Source: Nocardioides baculatus (GTDB lineage: Bacteria; Actinomycetota; Actinomycetes; Propionibacteriales; Nocardioidaceae). From it: DNA of 64,000 nt. Below, in pieces: positions 27,305-36,146 of this stretch; the stretch's first letter is position 1; each line of letters begins with the position of its first letter. The stretch lies in the NCBI RefSeq assembly GCF_016735675.1, contig NZ_JAERSG010000001.1, positions 372,001 through 436,000 of the forward strand, in the 5' to 3' direction. The position numbers and the translations under genes are program-made. The notes under the pieces were generated by a model. The model was not told the DNA's origin, did not search any database, and saw only the letters and a program-made list of their open reading frames with translations.

Positions 27305-27616
27305 TCAGCCGAGGCGGCCCTGGAGGTTGGCGTGGGTGGCGGACTGGTTCTCGTCGGTCGAGACGTTGTCGCGCTCGGTCTCCTTCATCGACGCGGAGAG
27401 CTGGTCCAGCGCCTTGAGGATGGTCTCCTGCTTCTGGTCCCACGAGATCATCAGGTTGTTGAACGCGGTCGCACCCTGGCCACCCCATCCGGACATCAGG
27501 GTCTGGATCTGGCCCGAGAGGACGCCGCACTTCTGCTTGACGTCAGCGCGGGCCTGGTCGACGTGGTCGGCGCCCTTGGAGAGGGCCTTCTCTGTCTGGC
27601 CGTACATGTCGCTCAT
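27305..27616 (-). CDS. WXG100 family protein, heterodimer partner
   Basis: A 103-residue WXG100 protein with the turn motif W-G-G at residues 44-46 and a C-terminal tail without a YxxxD/E signal, so it would travel as the partner of the next gene product. A single cysteine (Cys30) in the first helix is unusual for the family. The ATG at 27616 has AAGGA 8 nt upstream; upstream in-frame codons read through the leader and lack a good site. It is first of the esx pair, and the 226-bp region before it contains a 14-bp inverted repeat. Confidence 0.92.
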   Translation of the reverse strand: MSDMYGQTEKALSKGADHVDQARADVKQKCGVLSGQIQTLMSGWGGQGATAFNNLMISWDQKQETILKALDQLSASMKETERDNVSTDENQSATHANLQGRLG

Positions 27617-27762
27617 GGAAGTTTCCTTCTCCCCCGGCGGTCTGACCGTCCGAGTGTCTGGTGTGTGGTGGTGACCCACCGTCTTGGTGTTGATCTGATG
27701 CTCAGGGAGACGTCCCGACCCCCTGCGCTGACGTGCATCTACCCGACCGCATCGGGGCTAAA

Positions 27763-27835
27763 CATGAATCCACCGAACGTCGTCGAAAGCGCCCGCACGG
27801 CGGCGCGTAGCCGAGAAGGTCTCGGTGGATTCATG
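27763..27835. repeat. 14-bp perfect inverted repeat upstream of the esx pair
   Basis: CATGAATCCACCGA at 27763-27776 and its exact complement at 27822-27835, separated by 45 bp, between the end of the second eccD-like gene and the esx pair. Both strands have a short open frame across it, beginning M-N-P-P and containing G-G-F-M; I regard these as by-products of the symmetry. Confidence 0.7.
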
Positions 27836-27842
27836 CTGCGCA

Positions 27843-29234
27843 TCAGGACGTGATCTCCCACAACCTGCGGAAGACGCCGGCTGCGACGACCGCCGCGGCG
27901 AAGGCGAAGCTGCCGCACAGCGACTCCGCGACCTCGGCCCGGCGCGACCACCAGACCGATCGCCAGCCGCGTCCGGTCGCGACCGCGGCCGCGAGGGCGA
28001 CGACGCCGAGACCGACGGCGACGTAGAAGAAGGTGTCGAGGTGCCCGGCGCCGGGGCCGGCCACGAGGTGCTCGGCCAGCGCGGCGAGGGCGCCGAGGCC
28101 GGCCAGCCGGAGGAAGGCCCGGGCCGCGGCGTGCCGGTAGGACCGGGCGGCGAGCAGCAGGGACAGGCCCGCGAAGAGGACGAGGCAGCGGGCGCCGATG
28201 CGGTCGAGGTCGATGGTGGCGCTGTGCAGCAGGAGCGGGCTCGCCGTGACGGTGACGACCAGGATCGCCACGCTCGCACCGGTGACGATGCGCGAGGCCC
28301 GGTGGACGAGCCGCTCCATCGCGTCCGAGCTGACCACGATGCGACCGCGTCGGCTCTTGCGCTGGGTGTCGCGTGCCGACCAGGCGGTGACCGCGAGGCG
28401 GTCGAGGTCGAGGAGCGCCTCGTCGGGCACGTCGATGGCGAGCGACGGCGCGAAGCGCGCGGCCATCATCGCCAGGAAGACGAGGAGGGTCCACGAGACC
28501 CGGGCGTCCCAGCCGAGCATCGCCGGGACGGCGCAGCACGCGAAGACCACCAGCCCGCTGACGATCCACACGACGCTCGTCTCGTCGCTGTGCGCCGCGA
28601 GCGCACGGCCGATCCCGGCGACGACCGCGGCGGCGATCCCGGCGGCGCCCAGGATGGCCGGCAGCAGGTGGACGCCCGGCTCGTAGAGGGCCGCGAAGGC
28701 GGCGGCCGCGGCGAACGCCGGAGCCGCTGCGCTTCGCTGGCGGCGGTGTCGGCCGACCGGGAGCACCCCGACCAGCGCGCAGGCGAGCAGGATCCCGACC
28801 GTCACGGTGCGGAAGGTCTCCTCGCCCGCGCGGCCGGCGTACCACGCCGCGAGCGCCGCGGCGGCCGACGCGACGGTCGCGATCATCGAGGCGAGCGCGG
28901 GGCTCTCGGGGGCGTTCTTGGCGGCGTCGAGCAGGTTCGTCTTCCTCGGCCGGTGCACGCCGCTCGTGGCGACGAGCACGTCGCCGGGCTGGACGCCGGC
29001 CTCGCCGAGCGACACGGCCGCGTTGAGCCGCTCGCCCAGTGCGGTCTGCAGGAGCGGGACGCCCGGCACGGAGCCGGCGTGGGCCCCCGACTCGCTCGCC
29101 TGCTTGGCGTACTCGCGGGCGACGTCGACCGCCGTCGCGCCGGACGGGACGACCAGGTCGAGCACCCCGGCCGGGCCGTGGATGCTGAGGGCGATGGTCG
29201 CGTCGGCGGAGCCGGGCACCACGACGTCCGACAC
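27843..29234 (-). CDS. Second EccD-like membrane protein
   Basis: A 463-residue protein with the full EccD layout: a ubiquitin-like N-terminal domain (about 10-92, ending V-Q-P-G-D-V-L-V), a basic linker, then eleven predicted membrane helices with a charged loop (about 255-305) between helices 6 and 7. Its sequence differs widely from the other EccD of this locus. It may form the second protomer of an EccD heterodimer, or replace EccE, which I do not find. The start at GTG 29234 has GGGGGGA just upstream; an ATG at 29285 lacks a site. It is divergent from eccC with 129 bp between starts. Confidence 0.85.
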   Translation of the reverse strand: MSDVVVPGSADATIALSIHGPAGVLDLVVPSGATAVDVAREYAKQASESGAHAGSVPGVPLLQTALGERLNAAVSLGEAGVQPGDVLVATSGVHRPRKTNLLDAAKNAPESPALASMIATVASAAAALAAWYAGRAGEETFRTVTVGILLACALVGVLPVGRHRRQRSAAAPAFAAAAAFAALYEPGVHLLPAILGAAGIAAAVVAGIGRALAAHSDETSVVWIVSGLVVFACCAVPAMLGWDARVSWTLLVFLAMMAARFAPSLAIDVPDEALLDLDRLAVTAWSARDTQRKSRRGRIVVSSDAMERLVHRASRIVTGASVAILVVTVTASPLLLHSATIDLDRIGARCLVLFAGLSLLLAARSYRHAAARAFLRLAGLGALAALAEHLVAGPGAGHLDTFFYVAVGLGVVALAAAVATGRGWRSVWWSRRAEVAESLCGSFAFAAAVVAAGVFRRLWEITS

Positions 29235-29363
29235 GATTCCCCCTTCGCGTGGATCCAACAGGTTCTCCGCTGGAGAGTAGGCCATGCCCTTGGTCGCAGT
29301 CGCGACGCCGGAGGGAGCACCTATCATCGGGGCGACTTCATCGGGTGAGGCAACGGGGGACGC

Positions 29364-32300
29364 GTGAGCACGACACTGCGAGGCGGACAACGGCTCGACG
29401 AGCCGGAGATGCCGGGCGGGCAGATCGTCCTGCAACCGCCGCCGGAGCTCCAGGAGGGCGAGGGCGCCAGCGGCGTGCTGATGAACGCCATCCCGATGCT
29501 CGGCAGCCTCGGCTCGATCGTGCTCGTCGCGACGATGGGCGGCGGCGCCAACCGGGGCCGCAGCTTCCTGGCCGCGGGCATGTTCCTCTTCGCCACCCTC
29601 GGCTTCATCGTCGTCCAGATCGACCGGCAGCGGAAGCAGCGCGCGCAGCAGGTCACCGGGTCGCGCACCGAGTACCTCCGCTACCTCAGCAACATCCGCA
29701 AGGTCGCGCGCGAGGCCGCCGACCAGCAGCGCCGTGCCCTCAACTGGCACCACCCGGAGCCGTCGGCGCTGCCGTCGCTCGCCGAGGACCGCACCCGGCT
29801 GTGGGAGCACAGCGGCACCGACGACAACTTCCTCCACGTGCGCTACGGCCTGTGCGCGCAGCCGCTCTCGCTCGAGCTGGTACCGCCGGAGAGCGCGCCC
29901 GTCGACCAGGTCGACCCGGCCGCCGCCTCCGCCCTGCACCGGCTGCTCGTCGTGCACCGGCTCCAGCCCAACCTGCCGGCGTCGATCGACCTGCGCGCGT
30001 TCGACCGCATCGAGCTGTGCGGCGAGGCCGACGAGGCCCGCTCGACGGCCCGGGCGATGATCTGCTCGGCCACCGCCTTCCAGAACCCCGACCAGCTGAT
30101 CGTCGCGGTGCTCAGCTCGGAGGCCAACCTCACCCACTGGGACTGGGTGAAGTGGCTCCCGCACGCCCAGAGCACCCGCGAGGCCGACGCGGTCGGTCCG
30201 ATGCGACTGGTCTCGACCTCGCTCGACGACCTCGGCAACCTGCTGCCGCCCGACCTCAGCGACCGGCCGCGCTTCGGCGCCGACGAGCGCGCGGCGACCC
30301 CGCACATCCTGCTCGTCATCGACGGCGGGCACCTGCCGCCCGGCAACCACATCGTGCCGCCCGACGGCCTGCACGGCGTCACCCTGCTCGACCTGCCGGC
30401 CCGGTGGGACGAGCTGGAGGACTCGACGCGGCTGCGGCTGGAGTTCGCGGGCGGTCCCGACGAGCTCGGCAAGCGGCCGGTGCGCGCGCTGCGGCTGCGC
30501 GGCGAGCCGATCAAGGCCCTCGCCGACCAGTGCGACCTCGCGACCGCGGAGGCCTTCGCCCGCCGCATCGCGCCGCTCAAGACGGCGAGCGCCGAGTCCG
30601 CCTCGGCCGGCGGCGCGGTCGACATCACCTCGACGACGCCCGACCACATGGACCTGCTCGGCCTCGGCGACATCTTCGCCTACGACCCCGCGACCGCCTG
30701 GCGCCCGCGGCCCGTCCGCGACCGGCTGCGCGTGCCCATCGGCATCGGCGACTCCGGCGGCCTGATCCACCTCGACATCAAGGAGTCCGCCCAGCAGGGC
30801 ATGGGCCCCCACGGCCTGGTGATCGGCGCGACCGGATCCGGCAAGTCGGAGTTCCTCCGCACGCTGGTGCTCGGCCTCGTGATGACCCACTCGTCGGAGC
30901 AGCTCAACCTCGTGCTCGTCGACTTCAAGGGTGGTGCGACCTTCGCCGGCATGGCGGACATGCCGCACGTCTCGGCCGTCATCACCAACCTCGCCAACGA
31001 GCTCACCCTCGTCGACCGCATGCAGGACGCCCTGTCCGGCGAGATGACGCGTCGCCAGGAGCTGCTGCGCGACGCCGGCAACTACGCCTCGGTCCGCGAC
31101 TACGAGAAGGCCCGCGCCAACGGCGAGCCGCTCGAGCCGATGCCGTCGCTGTTCATCGTCGTCGACGAGTTCTCCGAGATGCTCTCGGCCAAGCCGGAGT
31201 TCATCGACCTGTTCGTCGCCATCGGCCGCCTCGGCCGCTCGCTCGGGCTCCACCTGCTGCTCGCCTCGCAGCGGCTCGAGGAGGGCCGGCTCCGCGGCCT
31301 GGAGTCCCACCTCTCCTACCGGGTCGGCCTCCGCACCTTCTCCGCCGGCGAGTCCCGGGCGGTCCTCGGCGTCCCGGACGCCTACGAGCTCCCCGCCGTC
31401 CCGGGTCTCGGCTACCTCAAGCCCGATCAGTCCACGCTGCTCCGGTTCAAGGCGGCGTACGTCTCCGGGCCGCCGTCGAGCCGCGCGCGGGTCACCCGCG
31501 ACGAGGGCGGCGGCATCCGCGGCATCCTGCCCTTCACGATCTCGGAGGTGCAGGCCCTCGAGCCGACGCCCGACGAGAGCGCGGACGTGGTCGCGCCGCA
31601 GCCGCAGCAGCAGGGCGAGCAGCCCTCGCTGCTCGACGTCGCCGTCACCCGGATGATCGGCAAGGGCCCCGAGGCGCACCAGGTCTGGCTGCCGCCGCTC
31701 GACGTGCCCGACACGCTCGACGACCTGATGCCCGACCTCGCGCCGCACCCCGAGCACGGCCTGACCTCCCAGCAGTGGCGCAACGTCCCCGGCCTCGTGA
31801 TCCCGCTCGGCACGGTGGACCGTCCGCGCGAGCAGCGCCGCGACACGATGACGCTCAACCTCACCGGCGCGGCCGGCCACGTCGCCGTCGTCGGCGGCCC
31901 GCGGTCCGGCAAGAGCACGCTGCTGCGCAGCATCGTGACGAGCATGGCGCTGGTGACGACGCCGCTGGAGTCGCAGTTCTTCGTGCTCGACTTCGGTGGT
32001 GGCGCGTTCGCGCCGATGACCCGGCTGCCGCACGTCTCCGGTGTCGCGACCCGCTCCGAGCCCGACGTCGTACGCCGTGTCATGGCGGAGGTCGAGGGCA
32101 TCGTCGACCGGCGCGAGGCCTACTTCCGCGAGAACGGCATCGACTCGATCGAGACCTATCGCTCGCGTCGCGCGCAGGGCCGTGCCGACGACGGCTGGGG
32201 CGACGTCTTCCTCGTCATCGACGGGTGGAGCACGCTGCGTGCCGAGTTCGACGACCTCGAGATGGAGATCCAGCAGCTCGCCGCGCGCGGTCTGACGTTC

Positions 32301-33368
32301 GGCCTCCACATCGTCACGGCGTCGACCCGCTGGGCCGACTACCGCGCGGCGATGCGCGACGTCTTCGGCTCCAAGCTCGAGCTGCGCCTCGGTGACCCGC
32401 TCGACTCCGAGGTCGACCGCAAGGTCGCCGCGCTGGTCCCGGCCGGCCGCCCGGGTCGCGGTCTCGTGCCGTCCAAGCTGCACTTCCTCGGCGCCCTCCC
32501 GCGCATCGACGGCGACGGCAGCAGCGAGACGCTCGGCGACGGCGTCGACGACCTGATCGACAAGATGATCGCGGCCTGGCACGGCCCGGAGGGCCCCAAG
32601 CTCCGGCTGCTGCCCGGCAAGGTCACCCTCGAGGCGGTCCGCGAGGACGCCGTGCGCCGCATGGTCCCCGAGCGCCAGATCCTCCTCGGCATCAACGAGA
32701 AGGAGCTCGCGCCGATCGGCCTCGACGTCGACGCCGAGCCGCACATGCTCATCTTCGGCGACGGGCAGTCGGGCAAGAGCGCCCTGCTGCGCGCCTACGT
32801 CCACGAGATCATGCGCACCCGCACGGCGAAGGAGGCGCAGATCGTCCTCGTCGACTACCGCCGCTCGCTGCTCGGCGAGGTGCCCGACGAGTACCTCCTC
32901 AACTACCTCACCTCCGCCACCCAGGCGACGCCGACGCTGAAGGACATCGCGACCTACCTCGAGGGCCGCATCCCCGGCCCCGACGTGACGCCCGACCAGC
33001 TGCGGAGCCGCTCGTGGTGGACCGGCGCGGAGGTCTACGTCGTCGTCGACGACTACGACCTCGTCGCCACCGCCCAGTCCTCACCGGTCTCGTCGCTGCA
33101 GCCGCTCATGGCGCAGGCCCGCGACGTCGGCCTGCACGTCGTCGTGGCACGCCGTACGGGCGGTGCGTCCCGCGCGCTCTACGAGCCGGTCATCCAGTCG
33201 CTGCGCGACCTCGCGATGCCGGGCGTGATGCTCTCGGGTCCGCGGGACGAGGGCGTGCTGATCGGCAACATCCGCCCGCAGCCCGCACCCGAGGGCCGGG
33301 CTCGTGTCGTCACCCGCGACGGCGGCACCCAGACCGCCCAGCTGGCCTGGCTCGACCCGACCATGTGA
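29364..33368 (+). CDS. eccC: Type VII secretion ATPase EccC, three-domain fused form
   Basis: FtsK/SpoIIIE-type motor of the ESX system, 1334 residues, with EccCa and EccCb fused in one chain. Two membrane helices lie at about 38-58 and 67-86. A domain of unknown function leads to three ATPase domains, with P-loops G-A-T-G-S-G-K-S near 487, G-G-P-R-S-G-K-S-T near 843 and G-D-G-Q-S-G-K-S near 1130. The first domain has a full Walker B (V-V-D-E-F); the second (V-I-D-G-W) and third (V-V-D-D-Y) lack the catalytic Glu at that place, as usual when they bind substrate signals instead. The GTG start has GGGGGA upstream. It is divergent from the other ESX genes. Confidence 0.95.
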   Translation: MSTTLRGGQRLDEPEMPGGQIVLQPPPELQEGEGASGVLMNAIPMLGSLGSIVLVATMGGGANRGRSFLAAGMFLFATLGFIVVQIDRQRKQRAQQVTGSRTEYLRYLSNIRKVAREAADQQRRALNWHHPEPSALPSLAEDRTRLWEHSGTDDNFLHVRYGLCAQPLSLELVPPESAPVDQVDPAAASALHRLLVVHRLQPNLPASIDLRAFDRIELCGEADEARSTARAMICSATAFQNPDQLIVAVLSSEANLTHWDWVKWLPHAQSTREADAVGPMRLVSTSLDDLGNLLPPDLSDRPRFGADERAATPHILLVIDGGHLPPGNHIVPPDGLHGVTLLDLPARWDELEDSTRLRLEFAGGPDELGKRPVRALRLRGEPIKALADQCDLATAEAFARRIAPLKTASAESASAGGAVDITSTTPDHMDLLGLGDIFAYDPATAWRPRPVRDRLRVPIGIGDSGGLIHLDIKESAQQGMGPHGLVIGATGSGKSEFLRTLVLGLVMTHSSEQLNLVLVDFKGGATFAGMADMPHVSAVITNLANELTLVDRMQDALSGEMTRRQELLRDAGNYASVRDYEKARANGEPLEPMPSLFIVVDEFSEMLSAKPEFIDLFVAIGRLGRSLGLHLLLASQRLEEGRLRGLESHLSYRVGLRTFSAGESRAVLGVPDAYELPAVPGLGYLKPDQSTLLRFKAAYVSGPPSSRARVTRDEGGGIRGILPFTISEVQALEPTPDESADVVAPQPQQQGEQPSLLDVAVTRMIGKGPEAHQVWLPPLDVPDTLDDLMPDLAPHPEHGLTSQQWRNVPGLVIPLGTVDRPREQRRDTMTLNLTGAAGHVAVVGGPRSGKSTLLRSIVTSMALVTTPLESQFFVLDFGGGAFAPMTRLPHVSGVATRSEPDVVRRVMAEVEGIVDRREAYFRENGIDSIETYRSRRAQGRADDGWGDVFLVIDGWSTLRAEFDDLEMEIQQLAARGLTFGLHIVTASTRWADYRAAMRDVFGSKLELRLGDPLDSEVDRKVAALVPAGRPGRGLVPSKLHFLGALPRIDGDGSSETLGDGVDDLIDKMIAAWHGPEGPKLRLLPGKVTLEAVREDAVRRMVPERQILLGINEKELAPIGLDVDAEPHMLIFGDGQSGKSALLRAYVHEIMRTRTAKEAQIVLVDYRRSLLGEVPDEYLLNYLTSATQATPTLKDIATYLEGRIPGPDVTPDQLRSRSWWTGAEVYVVVDDYDLVATAQSSPVSSLQPLMAQARDVGLHVVVARRTGGASRALYEPVIQSLRDLAMPGVMLSGPRDEGVLIGNIRPQPAPEGRARVVTRDGGTQTAQLAWLDPTM

Positions 33369-33398
33369 GCCGCTTCGGGTGGACTTGGCACCCGAGCT

Positions 33399-33461
33399 CC
33401 ACGGTTGTCGGCCGAGATCTGGGCCGACAACCGTGGGAGTCACCGGACATCCGGTGACTCC
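33399..33461. terminator. Two strong hairpins between eccC and HerA-like gene
   Basis: A perfect 15-bp stem (33399-33413 with 33422-33436) and an adjacent 11-bp stem with an ACAT loop (33436-33461), between converging genes. No T-tract. Confidence 0.7.
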
Positions 33462-33466
33462 AGCCG

Positions 33467-35176
33467 TCAGCGGCGACCGGAGTTGAACATCCCCCGGGCG
33501 ATCTCGCGGGCGGCGGTGCGCATGAAGTCCTTGAACGCCGTCGACTTCACGACGCTCTCCACCATCGAGTCCTTCGGCTTCTCGGCCTTCTTCGCCTTCT
33601 CCGTGACCCGTTCGTTCTTCTGCTCGCGGGCCATCTCCTTGACCCGGGCGTCCTCGGCAGCCTTGCGGGCGCCCTCCTCGAGCTTCTTGGCGAGCAGCTC
33701 GCGGGCGGACTCGCGGTCGATGCCCTCGGCGTACTTCGAGGCGAGCGGGGAGGCCTTCACCGTCGCCTCCATCGCCGACGTCTCGGCCGCGTCCATCAGC
33801 GACTCGGGCGCACGGAGGCGGGTCCAGGCGACGGGGGTCGGGGCGCCGCGCTCGTTCATCACGGTGACCACGGCCTCGCCGATCCCGAGCGACGTGATGA
33901 CCTCGCCGAGGTCGTCGTACGCACTGTTCGGGTAGGTGTTCACGGTCGCCTTGAGCGCCTTGGCGTCGTTGGGCGTGTGCGCGCGGAGCTGGTGCTGCAC
34001 GCGCGAGCCGAGCTGGGCGAGCACGTCGTCCGGTACGTCGGTCGGCGACTGGGTCACGAAGAAGACACCGACCCCCTTCGAGCGGATCAGCCGCACGGTC
34101 TGGGCGATCTGGTCGAGGAACGCGTCGGAGGCGTCGTTGAAGAGCAGGTGCGCCTCGTCGAAGAAGAAGACCAGCTTGGGCTTGTCGAGGTCGCCCTCCT
34201 CCGGCAGGTCGTGGAACAGGTCGGCGAGCAGCCACATCAGGAAGGTCGAGAAGATCGCCGGACGGTCCTGGAGGTTGGGCAGCTCGAGCAGGCTGATCAC
34301 CCCGCGGCCGTCGTCGGTCGTGCGGAGGAAGTCCTTGGTCTCGAACTCGGGCTCGCCGAAGAAGACGCCGGCCCCCTGGGCCTCGAAGGACACCAGCTCG
34401 CGCAGGATCACGCCGGCTGTCTGCGGCGAGAGCCCGCCGATGGACTTGAGCTCGGCCTTCCCGGCCTCGTCGCCGGTGAGGTACTGCAGCACCGCGCGCA
34501 GGTCGGCGAGGTCGAGCAGCGGCAGGCCGGACTTGTCGCAGTAGTAGAAGACCAGGCCGAGCGAGGACTCCTGCGTCTCGTTGAGGCCGAGCACCTTCGC
34601 GAGCAGGGTCGGGCCGAACGCGGTCATCGTGACCCGCACCGGGACGCCGATGCCCTGGCCGCCGATCGCGTAGAACTCCGTCGGGAAGCCGGTCGCCGTC
34701 CACGTCTGGCCGACGCTGGCCGTACGTGCGGTGAGCTTGTCGCTGGGCTCGCCCGCGACGCTGAGGCCGGACAGGTCGCCCTTGATGTCGGCCGCGAACA
34801 CCGGTACGCCGTTGGCGCTGAGCTGCTCGGCCAGCAGCTGGAGGGTCTTGGTCTTGCCGGTGCCGGTCGCGCCGGCGACGAGGCCGTGGCGGTTGAGCAT
34901 CCCCAGCGGGATCTTGATGTGCACGTCGCTCAGCTCGTCGGCGTTGAGCATCAGCCCGCCGAGCTCGAGCGCCGGCCCCTCGAACCGGTAGCCCGGCGCG
35001 ACGGCCGCGGAGATCGGGTCGGTCGGAGCCGGAGGCTCCGGCGGTGCGCTGGGCTCGGTGACCGCCTCGCCGGCCGCGGCGTCGGCGGGAGTGGGCTCGA
35101 CGGCTGATGCGTCCGCGGGCGCGGCCTCCGTCGGCGTCGGCTCTGGCACTGGCGTCGTCCCCGGGGTCTCGCTCAT
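33467..35176 (-). CDS. HerA/FtsK-like ATPase of the DUF853 family
   Basis: A 569-residue P-loop ATPase of the HerA-FtsK superfamily, DUF853 branch (YjgR-like). Residues 1-60 are a Pro/Ala/Thr/Glu-rich tail. Walker A G-A-T-G-T-G-K-T is at 102-109, D-I-K-G-D-L-S-G follows near 130, and Walker B F-F-F-D-E-A-H near 340. The C-terminal 100 residues are Lys/Arg/Glu-rich. No membrane helix is visible, so it is soluble. Function is unknown; relatives are hexameric and may act on DNA or protein. The ATG 35176 start excludes an upstream extension that runs through a repeat-like intergenic region. No partner nuclease (NurA) is encoded nearby. Confidence 0.9.
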   Translation of the reverse strand: MSETPGTTPVPEPTPTEAAPADASAVEPTPADAAAGEAVTEPSAPPEPPAPTDPISAAVAPGYRFEGPALELGGLMLNADELSDVHIKIPLGMLNRHGLVAGATGTGKTKTLQLLAEQLSANGVPVFAADIKGDLSGLSVAGEPSDKLTARTASVGQTWTATGFPTEFYAIGGQGIGVPVRVTMTAFGPTLLAKVLGLNETQESSLGLVFYYCDKSGLPLLDLADLRAVLQYLTGDEAGKAELKSIGGLSPQTAGVILRELVSFEAQGAGVFFGEPEFETKDFLRTTDDGRGVISLLELPNLQDRPAIFSTFLMWLLADLFHDLPEEGDLDKPKLVFFFDEAHLLFNDASDAFLDQIAQTVRLIRSKGVGVFFVTQSPTDVPDDVLAQLGSRVQHQLRAHTPNDAKALKATVNTYPNSAYDDLGEVITSLGIGEAVVTVMNERGAPTPVAWTRLRAPESLMDAAETSAMEATVKASPLASKYAEGIDRESARELLAKKLEEGARKAAEDARVKEMAREQKNERVTEKAKKAEKPKDSMVESVVKSTAFKDFMRTAAREIARGMFNSGRR

Positions 35177-35185
35177 GTCCGGAGC

Positions 35186-35280
35186 GTAGCCGCGAGCGAC
35201 GCAGTCGCGCGCGGTGCAGCGAAGGAGGTCGAGTGACCCGCGACCGAGGCACGAGGTCGCGTCAGGTCGTATCGAGACAT
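35186..35280. repeat. Degenerate palindromic repeat between divergent genes
   Basis: Contains a CGCGACC/GGTCGCG stem (35239-35245 with 35255-35261) flanked by GGTCGAG and TATCGAGAC. It resembles the GTCTCGATACG...CTCGACC type of repeats common in Nocardioidaceae genomes. Membership of a repeat family is from memory, not a search. Confidence 0.4.
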
Positions 35281-35333
35281 AGCCCCTCGTCACGGCGGAA
35301 GGCGACGACGAGGGGGGCGCGCGGTGCCGTCGT

Positions 35334-35339
35334 TATGAT
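35334..35339 (+). promoter_or_regulatory. -10 box of leaderless small gene
   Basis: TATGAT, a near-consensus box, exactly 7 nt before GTG 35347. It includes an in-frame ATG (35335) that is therefore unlikely to be the start. Confidence 0.6.
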
Positions 35340-35346
35340 CACCGGC

Positions 35347-35643
35347 GTGATCTTCAAGCGGGTGGGCGTCGGCCGGCCCTACCCCGACCACGGGCTGACC
35401 TCGCGCACCTGGGCCGACCTGCCCCCGCGCCAGGTCCGGCTCGACGAGCTGGTGACCACCAAGGACACCCTCCAGCTCGACACCCTGCTCGACGAGGACT
35501 CCACGTTCTACGGCGACCTCTTCGCCCACGTCGTGCAGTGGAAGGGTGACCTCTACCTCGAGGACGGACTCCACCGTGCCCTCCGGGCCGCCCTCCAGCA
35601 GCGCAGCGTCCTCCATGCCCGGGTCCACAAGGCCGATCAATGA
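35347..35643 (+). CDS. Small conserved actinobacterial protein (sometimes labelled VapB-like)
   Basis: A 98-residue protein conserved across actinobacteria, with the pattern I-F-K-R-V-G, R-P-Y-P-D-H-G and L-Y-L-E-D-G-L-H-R-A. Databases sometimes call it a VapB-type antitoxin, but no PIN-domain toxin is next to it. The partner instead is a LytR_C protein whose ATG overlaps its stop (ATGA), so a toxin-antitoxin role is doubtful. The L-E-D-G-H-H/R pattern resembles ParB-like nuclease folds, which is only a suggestion. The GTG start is fixed by the TATGAT box 7 nt upstream. Confidence 0.85.
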   Translation: MIFKRVGVGRPYPDHGLTSRTWADLPPRQVRLDELVTTKDTLQLDTLLDEDSTFYGDLFAHVVQWKGDLYLEDGLHRALRAALQQRSVLHARVHKADQ

Positions 35644-36143
35644 CGGGCGCGCTCAAGTCGGCCCTGACCCTCGCCGTCCTCGCCGCGCTGGTGCTCGTCG
35701 CCGCCGTCTGGGGCTGGGCAGCGCTCACCGAGCCGTTGCCGAAGGAGGAGCCGGTCGCGATCTGCGAGCCCACGGACGTCGCCGCCGGCGGCGAGGTGCG
35801 CCGCGACCAGGTCGTGGTCAGCGTGTTCAACGGCAGCAAGCGCGCCGGGCTCGCCGGCTCCACCCTGGCCGAGCTGGCCGAGCGGGGCTTCGTCGAGGGT
35901 GACGTCGGCGACGCACCGCTGCCCGCGGCCACCACGCAGATCTGGTCCTCCGAGCCCACGAACCCCGCCGTGCTGCTGGTCCAGCAGCAGTTCAAGAAGG
36001 CCAAGATCGTCCCGGGCGACGCGATCGGCGCCGGGATCGTCGTGGTCGTCGGCGAGAAGTTCAAGACCCTCAGGAAGAAGCAGGTCGAGTCCGTGCTCGC
36101 CGAGGCGGACGCGACCTACTGCCGCGCGACCGGGTCCGAGTAA
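35640..36143 (+). CDS. LytR C-terminal domain protein
   Basis: A 167-residue protein with one N-terminal membrane helix (about 8-28) and an extracytoplasmic LytR_C domain (about 55-150) marked by V-x-V-F-N-G-S near residue 61. The catalytic LytR-CpsA-Psr domain is absent, so it is not itself a phosphotransferase; it may bind glycan or assist wall-polymer ligation. It is coupled to the preceding small gene by a four-base overlap. It converges with the antiporter gene, their stops only 3 bp apart, leaving no room for a separate terminator. Confidence 0.88.
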   Translation: MTGALKSALTLAVLAALVLVAAVWGWAALTEPLPKEEPVAICEPTDVAAGGEVRRDQVVVSVFNGSKRAGLAGSTLAELAERGFVEGDVGDAPLPAATTQIWSSEPTNPAVLLVQQQFKKAKIVPGDAIGAGIVVVVGEKFKTLRKKQVESVLAEADATYCRATGSE

Positions 36144-36146
36144 GTC

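Noticed and set aside
27739-27834. 31-codon ORF (M-N-P-P...) after the second eccD-like gene
   Set aside because: It arises from the inverted repeat, and an equivalent frame exists on the other strand; no ribosome-binding site is convincing.
27843-32804. Open frame of 1653 codons on the minus strand covering most of eccC
   Set aside because: Only the first-listed low-coordinate part (27843-29234) is a gene. The rest is antisense to eccC, with His/Arg/Gly/Val-rich composition typical of shadow frames in high-GC DNA.
35347-36143. Toxin-antitoxin module suggested by the VapB-like label of the 98-residue protein
   Set aside because: The coupled gene encodes a membrane-anchored LytR_C domain, not a PIN nuclease or other toxin.
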